Shown here: positions 6,345 to 10,472 of the stretch, piece after piece
How positions within the stretch are numbered: the stretch's first letter is position 1
Layout: each line of letters starts with the position of its first letter
Assembly (NCBI GenBank): GCA_030614505.1
Contig: JAUWTX010000050.1
Location: 1-10,472 of the forward strand
Length of the DNA stretch: 10,472 nucleotides
Direction of reading: 5' to 3'
From: Desulfuromonadales bacterium
Lineage (GTDB): Bacteria; Desulfobacterota; Desulfuromonadia; Desulfuromonadales; BM103
Made by a program: the position numbers and the translations under genes
The notes under the pieces: model-generated
What the model saw: the letters and a program-made list of their open reading frames with translations, nothing else
What the model was told of the DNA's origin: nothing
Database searches by the model: none

Positions 6345-7127
6345 TTAATTGTGATAACCCAGTCGAGTTGAAAGCTCTTCGGAAGCCTGCAATACCAGCG
6401 GTACCAGTTCTTTGGCAATGCGTTCTTCCCCAAGGCGCATGGTTGGCCCGGAGATGCTGATTGAACCGACAATCCGACGTGTGTAATCACGGATTGGTGC
6501 GGCAACGCAATTCACGCCCAGGTCAAGCTCCTCTTTGTCGATGGCATAACCCTGTTCAGCAACCTTCTGTAATTCCTCTTTGAGTGCCTTGCGGGTAGTA
6601 ATGGTCGTATCACTGTAAGCCTGGAATTCTTCCGTCGGCAGGACCTCATTGATGTCATCTTCAGACATGTAGGCCAGATGAATTTTGCCGGCGGCTGTAC
6701 AGTATGCCGGTAGGCGTGAACCGACCCGGGAGACGACGCGTACTGTCATATCTGTTTCTTCCATGTCGAGATAGACGACATGACCCTCTTTGAAAATAGC
6801 GACGTAGCAGGTCTCGTTGCAGTCGGCAACCATTTTTTCGAGTGTTGGTTTCGCCTGGCGCAATAAGCCCATCTGCTTGATGAAGGTCTGACCAAGTTCC
6901 AGCGACTTGAGTCCAAGACGGTAGTTTTCGGTGGCTTTATTTTGCTCGATATAGCCGCGCGACTCGAGGGTTGCCAGGAGGCGGAAAACGTTATTCTTGT
7001 GCAACTTCAATCGTTTGCTGAGTTCAGTTACGCCGAGCTCATCTACATCGTCATGGAACTGCTCAAGCAGGTCCAGCGCATGTGAGACAGCCTGAATTAT
7101 ATATTCGGACTTTTCTTTTTTGGCCAT
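6345..7127 (-). CDS. IclR-family transcriptional regulator
   Basis: IclR proteins are dimeric regulators with an N-terminal winged helix-turn-helix and a C-terminal GAF-like effector-binding domain; they commonly control catabolism of small organic acids or aromatics. The 260-residue length is typical. The DNA-binding part covers residues about 10-75, with the helix-turn-helix LGVTELSKRLKLHKNNVFRL (31-50) and the wing following it (RGYIEQNKATENYRLG). The effector domain (90-255) has the family features RVGSRLPAYCTAAGKIHLAY (134-153), GYAIDKEELDLGVNCVAAPI (193-212) and GSISISGP (221-228). The start ATG (7125-7127) has only an AAGGG site about 10 bases upstream. The gene is divergent from uspA. 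IclR members often regulate a neighbouring gene or themselves, so the symporter, TIM-barrel or uspA genes nearby are candidate targets; the effector is not deducible. Confidence 0.95.
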   Translation of the reverse strand: MAKKEKSEYIIQAVSHALDLLEQFHDDVDELGVTELSKRLKLHKNNVFRLLATLESRGYIEQNKATENYRLGLKSLELGQTFIKQMGLLRQAKPTLEKMVADCNETCYVAIFKEGHVVYLDMEETDMTVRVVSRVGSRLPAYCTAAGKIHLAYMSEDDINEVLPTEEFQAYSDTTITTRKALKEELQKVAEQGYAIDKEELDLGVNCVAAPIRDYTRRIVGSISISGPTMRLGEERIAKELVPLVLQASEELSTRLGYHN

Positions 7128-7279
7128 TGTCTGAAAACCCTTATATTTAATGATTAATAGGAGACTTTACATTGTTTTACACAAAGGACACCTTCTAGCA
7201 AAATAGTCGGAAGCTGTCAAAGCTAAATGGTTTTTTTTGTGATAAATGGTTGAGCCTGGTGGCTCCTCTGATCACCCCT

Positions 7280-7360
7280 CCACTACCCATTTTTATAGAT
7301 TTTAAAATAGTGTTTTATAGAAGTCAAACAGATTAGTACCTTTTCTTGAAAATGGGGTGG
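7280..7360. repeat. Nested inverted and direct repeats abutting the uspA promoter
   Basis: An inverted repeat pairs CCCATTTT (7286-7293) with AAAATGGG (7349-7356). The outer blocks CCAC (7280-7283) and GTGG (7357-7360) continue it after a two-base TA interruption. Inside it are two direct copies of TTTTATAGA (7291-7299 and 7313-7321), 22 bp apart, about two helical turns. The right arm ends at the base just before the -35 box. This looks like a binding site for a dimeric or multimeric regulator; the protein is unknown. Confidence 0.5.
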
Positions 7361-7389
7361 TTGACACATCGATGACCGGCGGGTAAATT
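7361..7389 (+). promoter_or_regulatory. Sigma-70-type promoter for uspA
   Basis: A perfect -35 box TTGACA (7361-7366) and a -10 box TAAATT (7384-7389, four of six consensus bases) have the ideal 17-bp spacing. Transcription would start near 7396, giving a leader of about 90 bases. One arm (GACCGGC, 7374-7380) of a second inverted repeat lies in the spacer and the other (GCCGGTC, 7410-7416) lies just past the start site, a typical operator position. Confidence 0.7.
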
Positions 7390-7405
7390 CAGGACTAATG
7401 GATTT

Positions 7406-7452
7406 AGCAGCCGGTCGGCCCATCAATGGACAAGGTCAATAAACTGGCTGCT
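7406..7452 (+). promoter_or_regulatory. Hairpin in the uspA mRNA leader
   Basis: AGCAGCCGGT (7406-7415) can pair over 10 bp, with one G-U, with ACTGGCTGCT (7443-7452), closing a 27-base loop. It would lie within the transcribed leader and end about 18 bases before the GGGAGGA ribosome binding site (7471-7477). It may be a stabilising or regulatory structure, or chance pairing. Confidence 0.35.
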
Positions 7453-7486
7453 GGCAACCTGATAAATTCTGGGAGGATCGTCCAAC

Positions 7487-7939
7487 ATGCTGACACTCAG
7501 TAAAAAAATTATTGTTGCCATTGATGGTTCACCCCAATCAGACAAGGCCGCTGAGGAGGCTGTCCGGCTGGCTTCAATATCCGGGGCCAAGTTCAAAAGC
7601 CAACTCTATGCTGTTATGATTCTGCCTAGTACGAAAACACCCTCCTTTACTGATTTTTTCCCTGAAAAACCTGCTGATGAAATGCCTGGTTGGCAGGAAA
7701 AGCGTGATCGTCTCTTCTATGTAGTTGAGAAAGCAGCAGCGGAAGCCGGTGTCCAGTTGGAGTCGCTGGTTTCCTATGGAGACCCTGCCGAAGAACTGAT
7801 GCTGATGGCAGGGGAGAAGAGCTGTGATGTGATCGTGGTCGGTTCTTCAGGGAAAGGCCGGGTGAAGCGTACTCTCTTAGGGAGTGTTTCCACGAAAATA
7901 TCTCTTCACGCCCACTGCTCCGTATATATTGTGCGCTGA
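7487..7939 (+). CDS. Universal stress protein, UspA family, ATP-binding type
   Basis: This is a single-domain Usp of 150 residues, the usual length. The N-terminal strand KIIVAIDGSPQSDKAAEEA (7-25) carries Asp13, which contacts adenine in ATP-binding members. The C-terminal motif G-2X-G-9X-GS is intact: Gly119, Gly122, Gly132 and Ser133 within VVGSSGKGRVKRTLLGSVS. It therefore belongs to the MJ0577-like nucleotide-binding class rather than the E. coli UspA class that lacks the motif. Such proteins are cytoplasmic dimers induced by starvation, redox or energy stress; the precise role here is unknown. The ATG has a strong GGGAGGA site 9 bases upstream. A clear promoter and unusual repeats precede it, so it is probably a regulated single-gene unit. 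Only 13 bp separate its stop from the convergent TIM-barrel gene, and no terminator hairpin is seen there. Confidence 0.95.
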   Translation: MLTLSKKIIVAIDGSPQSDKAAEEAVRLASISGAKFKSQLYAVMILPSTKTPSFTDFFPEKPADEMPGWQEKRDRLFYVVEKAAAEAGVQLESLVSYGDPAEELMLMAGEKSCDVIVVGSSGKGRVKRTLLGSVSTKISLHAHCSVYIVR

Positions 7940-7952
7940 TTCAGATTTAATT

Positions 7953-8786
7953 TCACCCTGCCGTTTCTCCTCTCCCCGTTTCCCCCCTCCTGGGTGAAGG
8001 GTGCCTGGTTTCCTGGCACAGATATTCGAAGACCTCAATCAAGGTTGCCTCGATCATTTCCGGTTCCTTTGGGAATTCGTGGGGTGAGAGTTCCAGCACC
8101 AGTGAGTGGTTGTACCCGGTCTCTCTCAGGTGATTGAGGAAACGGGTCAGGGGGAGGGCGCCACGACCGGGCAGAAGGTGCTCCTGACCGTTGCCGTAGT
8201 CGGAAAAATGGATGTTGCGCATCCTTCCCGAGTCATAGAATTGGTGAAATTCGCCGAGAAAATCAGTGTGCATCGAACCGCAGTGGGCTGTGTCGAAGGT
8301 CATGTAGAGGTTTCGTTCTTCCATGAAACGCACCATGCTGTCGACCTTTGCCATCATGTAGGGGTTTATTTTGATGAACTGCGGCAAACACGGCATGTTC
8401 TCAATGGTGATCAGGACACCATCCTGGCCGATCTCAGACTGGAAATCCTTGATTGTCTTTAACCATCTCCAGAATTTGAATTCGAAAAAAAGCCAGTTTG
8501 GCGGGTGAAAGTTGATCAGGGGAACTTCGGCATTCAGTGCCAGTTCTGCGCACCGTTTCAGCTGATCCATCTTGTTGCCCCAGCCATCGACATCAAAGAA
8601 AGGGGCGTGAATGGAGTGCACCGGAAAGATGCTTTGCAATTCCTGAAGGTGTTCGAGGTGTTGCGAGCCGGCATAGTCATGGTTAATGATGACTTCCATA
8701 CCGTCAAAGCCGACATCCCTGGCCATTTCAAAGACCTGGGTCGACGGTAAAGTGTAAAGACTTCCTGCAGATAAGATCAACTTCAT
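7953..8786 (-). CDS. Sugar phosphate isomerase/epimerase-like TIM-barrel protein
   Basis: This belongs to the xylose-isomerase-like / AP-endonuclease-family-2 TIM barrel superfamily; members isomerise, epimerise or dehydrate sugars and related polyols using a divalent metal. Candidate metal and catalytic residues lie at barrel strand ends: His60 (HSIHAPF), His94 (NFHPP), Glu129 (TIENM), Asp165 and His168 (FDTAHCG), His193 and Asp196 (IHFSDYG), and Glu232 (LELSP). The set is complete enough to suggest an active enzyme, but the substrate is not deducible. The barrel ends near residue 260. The last dozen or so residues (RRGETGRGETAG) come from a tandem DNA repeat and are an odd, non-conserved tail. 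The start MKLILSAGSL gives barrel strand 1 at once, so it is probably right, yet I see no ribosome binding site before it. It lies 127 bp downstream of the co-oriented symporter gene. Confidence 0.85.
   Translation of the reverse strand: MKLILSAGSLYTLPSTQVFEMARDVGFDGMEVIINHDYAGSQHLEHLQELQSIFPVHSIHAPFFDVDGWGNKMDQLKRCAELALNAEVPLINFHPPNWLFFEFKFWRWLKTIKDFQSEIGQDGVLITIENMPCLPQFIKINPYMMAKVDSMVRFMEERNLYMTFDTAHCGSMHTDFLGEFHQFYDSGRMRNIHFSDYGNGQEHLLPGRGALPLTRFLNHLRETGYNHSLVLELSPHEFPKEPEMIEATLIEVFEYLCQETRHPSPRRGETGRGETAG
7961..7990. repeat. 15-bp tandem repeat, two copies, in the 3' end of the TIM-barrel gene
   Basis: CCGTTTCTCCTCTCC (7961-7975) is directly followed by CCGTTTCCCCCCTCC (7976-7990), 13 of 15 bases identical. 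On the minus strand it encodes the repeated GET tail of the TIM-barrel protein. The pyrimidine-only character resembles the short intergenic repeats that read SPRRGE when translated in many proteobacteria. Confidence 0.7.
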
Positions 8787-8819
8787 TATATGAAATCGTC
8801 GACGCTACAATAAAACGTC

Positions 8820-8848
8820 ATTTTAGTGTTTTCGGCACATTACAGTAA
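8820..8848 (-). promoter_or_regulatory. Candidate promoter of the TIM-barrel gene
   Basis: On the minus strand a -10-like TAAAAT (8820-8825, five of six consensus bases) is preceded, after 17 bp, by TTACTG (8843-8848), a poor -35 box. If real, the transcript would start near 8813, about 27 bases before the ATG, making this gene at least partly independent of the symporter. Confidence 0.3.
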
Positions 8849-8875
8849 GGCCAGCACGGGGGTTAATGCCAGCCC

Positions 8876-8894
8876 AGGAGACCGTCGGCCTCCT
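8876..8894 (-). terminator. Possible weak terminator or attenuator hairpin after the symporter gene
   Basis: On the minus strand AGGAGGCC pairs with GGTCTCCT (8 bp with one G-U) around a three-base loop. It begins 19 bases past the symporter stop, but no T run follows, so it is not a standard intrinsic terminator. It may instead mark an RNA processing or stability element between the two genes. Confidence 0.3.
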
Positions 8895-8913
8895 CGTAGT
8901 CATTCGTCTCTCT

Positions 8914-10472
8914 TCAGGGGCTGTGAACCTTCTCGACCAGGAAACGCCTCAAATGTTCCGGTGGAGGTGGCGTCAGGCGGGAAACAATAATTATCGTAAG
9001 AATGACAACCGGAGCGCCGATGAGAGCTGAAGATGTTGGCGGCAGTATCGTGCGCAGCATGGGGATCAGATTGCCGAGCAGAATCGGTGCAAAGGTGATC
9101 ATGGTTCCAACCAGCATGCCGGCAATAGCTCCGTATTTGTTGGCCCGGTCCCACCAGATGCCAAGCAGGAAGACCGGAAAGAGAGTGTTTCCAGCCAGGG
9201 CAAAGGCAACTGCCGTGATCTGGGCAATCAACCCTGGAGGATTCACGGCAATCACCAGGACCAGAAGGGCAAGGATCAGGGTTGTGCCCTTGGCAACCAA
9301 TAGCAGGTGGCGTTCGGTGGCCCTGGGATTGATCAAGCGATAGTAGATGTCATAGGAAACCACCCCGGCAGCCGAGACCAGCAACCCGATGATTGTGCTG
9401 ATGGCAGCGAGGATGCCGCCGACGGCAAGAATGCCAACCAGGACCTTGTTGAGTCCGACCCATTCGGCGGTCTTGATGACGATAATGTCTGCCAACGCCA
9501 GAGCGGCCACCGGATCAAGAGAGGTCCCTGTTTTCGCCAGCCAGCTTTGGGCAAAAGCACCAAAAGCCGGTGCGCTCCAGTAGAGCAGACCTATGAAGAA
9601 GAGGCCCCAGACCACACCCCAACGGGCATCGCGACTATTCGGGGTCGTGTAGAAACGTGAGAGTACATGTGGCAAGCCTGCGGTTCCAACCATCAGAGTA
9701 AAACAGAGAGCAATCCACTCGTAAGGTGTGCCGAAGGTCCAGGGGAATAGATAGTCGCTGGAGATTCTCTCCGGCAGATCCCGCAGTGCGCTGCCGTAGC
9801 TGAATTGGGGGATGAGCCAGTTGTAGCCCAGTTTTTTTGCAATCAGCATCAGTGGTATCACGAAAGAGAGAATCAGGAGCAGGTAGTGCATCTGCTGGTT
9901 GCGTGCAGCTTTTAGAGCTCCTGCAACGGTAAGGAAGACGAATGTTACCAGGATGCCTAAAATCAGGGCCTGCGTATAATCGATACCGAACATCCACGCA
10001 AAAATAAGGCCGATCCCTTTGTACTGGGCAACACAGTAGATCAAGGATATGACAATTGCGATAACGGCAGAAAAAACTCTGGCAGCCGAGGAGTCGTAAC
10101 GCACTTCGACAAAGTCCGGAGCCGTATACTTGCCGAACCGGCGGATCTGACTGCCCATCAGCACCAGCAAGAGAACGTAACCGCCAGTCCAGCCAAGAAT
10201 GTAGGCGAAGGCGAAATAGCCGTGCAGGAAAAACACTCCGGCAATACCGAGGAAGGATGCAGCGCTCATCCAGTTTGAAGCGATTGCCGCGCCGATGCTG
10301 GCGTGGCCGAACGAACGAAACGGAATACCGTAGCCGCTCTTGTCATAACGCCGGGTCAGCCGGCCCATGATCAGGGAGGGGACAGGAGCCCCGAGGAGCG
10401 CGACAAAGGGTGTGGAGGTTGTTGTGGCTTCCAGGAGTGCCGGTCCTCTGGGAGGTTGTTCACCAGCTCGGC
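8914..10472 (-). CDS. Sodium:solute symporter, acetate-permease (ActP)-like; 5' end cut by window edge
   Basis: This is an inner-membrane transporter of the SSS family that would couple sodium entry to uptake of a small organic acid, possibly acetate. The frame stays open past the ATG at 10366-10368 to the right edge (34 further codons), and that ATG has no ribosome binding site, so the true start is outside the window. Numbered from that Met, the protein shows NWMSAASFLGIAG (32-44), the RRFGKYTAPDFVEVRY segment after the second visible helix, and the GTAGLPHVLSRFYTT signature (about 230-244) almost as in ActP. About a dozen hydrophobic helices follow in the expected order, including the long ones at about 285-345 and 360-430. 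The C-terminus ends in a short charged tail (FLVEKVHSP). It may form an operon with the TIM-barrel gene. Substrate is inferred from family only. Confidence 0.9.
   Translation of the reverse strand, partial: RAGEQPPRGPALLEATTTSTPFVALLGAPVPSLIMGRLTRRYDKSGYGIPFRSFGHASIGAAIASNWMSAASFLGIAGVFFLHGYFAFAYILGWTGGYVLLLVLMGSQIRRFGKYTAPDFVEVRYDSSAARVFSAVIAIVISLIYCVAQYKGIGLIFAWMFGIDYTQALILGILVTFVFLTVAGALKAARNQQMHYLLLILSFVIPLMLIAKKLGYNWLIPQFSYGSALRDLPERISSDYLFPWTFGTPYEWIALCFTLMVGTAGLPHVLSRFYTTPNSRDARWGVVWGLFFIGLLYWSAPAFGAFAQSWLAKTGTSLDPVAALALADIIVIKTAEWVGLNKVLVGILAVGGILAAISTIIGLLVSAAGVVSYDIYYRLINPRATERHLLLVAKGTTLILALLVLVIAVNPPGLIAQITAVAFALAGNTLFPVFLLGIWWDRANKYGAIAGMLVGTMITFAPILLGNLIPMLRTILPPTSSALIGAPVVILTIIIVSRLTPPPPEHLRRFLVEKVHSP

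Larger units (their letters stand above)
7128..7486. promoter_or_regulatory. Divergent iclR-type/uspA intergenic control region (359 bp)
   Basis: No gene is seen. The stretch holds, from left to right: two TTTACA copies exactly 10 bp apart (7166-7171 and 7176-7181), the second within a TTGT/ACAA dyad (7172-7184), near the regulator's start; a run of eight T (7230-7237); a short hairpin GAGCC-TGGT-GGCTC (7252-7265); nested repeats at 7280-7360; a strong plus-strand promoter (7361-7389); and a structured leader to uspA. It is clearly more AT-rich than the genes on either side. Confidence 0.6.

Noticed and set aside
7193..7237. AGCT/TAGC short palindromes followed by eight T as a terminator
   Set aside because: No gene ends upstream on that strand, the stem is only 4 bp, and the T run is separated from it.
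9635..9997. A 120-codon minus-strand frame inside the symporter gene
   Set aside because: It is a frame-shifted shadow of the symporter, which is continuous with membrane helices throughout.

Overview
The window fits a Gram-negative, respiring environmental bacterium, most likely a deltaproteobacterium of the Desulfuromonas/Geobacter type. This rests on gene content: a PhoB-like response regulator, HEAT-repeat and HD-GYP proteins, an IclR regulator and an acetate-permease-like sodium symporter. It is an inference from family resemblance, not from a marker gene. The region looks chromosomal. I see no rRNA, tRNA, CRISPR array, transposase or phage gene.

Layout. Positions 1-193 (-) hold the start of a response regulator cut by the left edge. 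Divergent from it is ssb (335-778, +), with a good promoter and an intrinsic terminator. A small HEAT-repeat protein (908-1483, +) converges on a two-gene minus-strand operon, with an 18-bp bidirectional terminator hairpin between them. The operon runs from 4477 down to 1566 and encodes a HEAT-repeat protein, then an HD-GYP protein, joined by an ATGA overlap. Divergent from the operon is coaE (4694-5335, +). Its 3' end overlaps a convergent alpha/beta hydrolase (5269-6141, -) by 67 bp. An iclR-type regulator with its own terminator follows (6345-7127, -). A 359-bp intergenic region carries a clear uspA promoter flanked by nested repeats, then uspA (7487-7939, +). The right part holds a sugar-isomerase-like TIM-barrel protein (7953-8786, -) and a sodium:solute symporter (8914 to the right edge, -, cut at its 5' end).

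How the genes relate. ssb and coaE are housekeeping genes (DNA replication and repair; CoA synthesis). The HEAT/HD-GYP pair looks like one functional unit: translationally coupled, and sharing a homologous N-terminal module of about 130 residues that I cannot name. The HD-GYP protein may degrade cyclic dinucleotides, with the HEAT protein as a scaffold or regulator; this is inference. The symporter and TIM-barrel genes are co-oriented 127 bp apart and could serve uptake and metabolism of a small organic acid or sugar.

I did not find a clearly new defence or mobile system. The most interesting signals are the shared module in the HEAT/HD-GYP operon and the highly structured control region of uspA.
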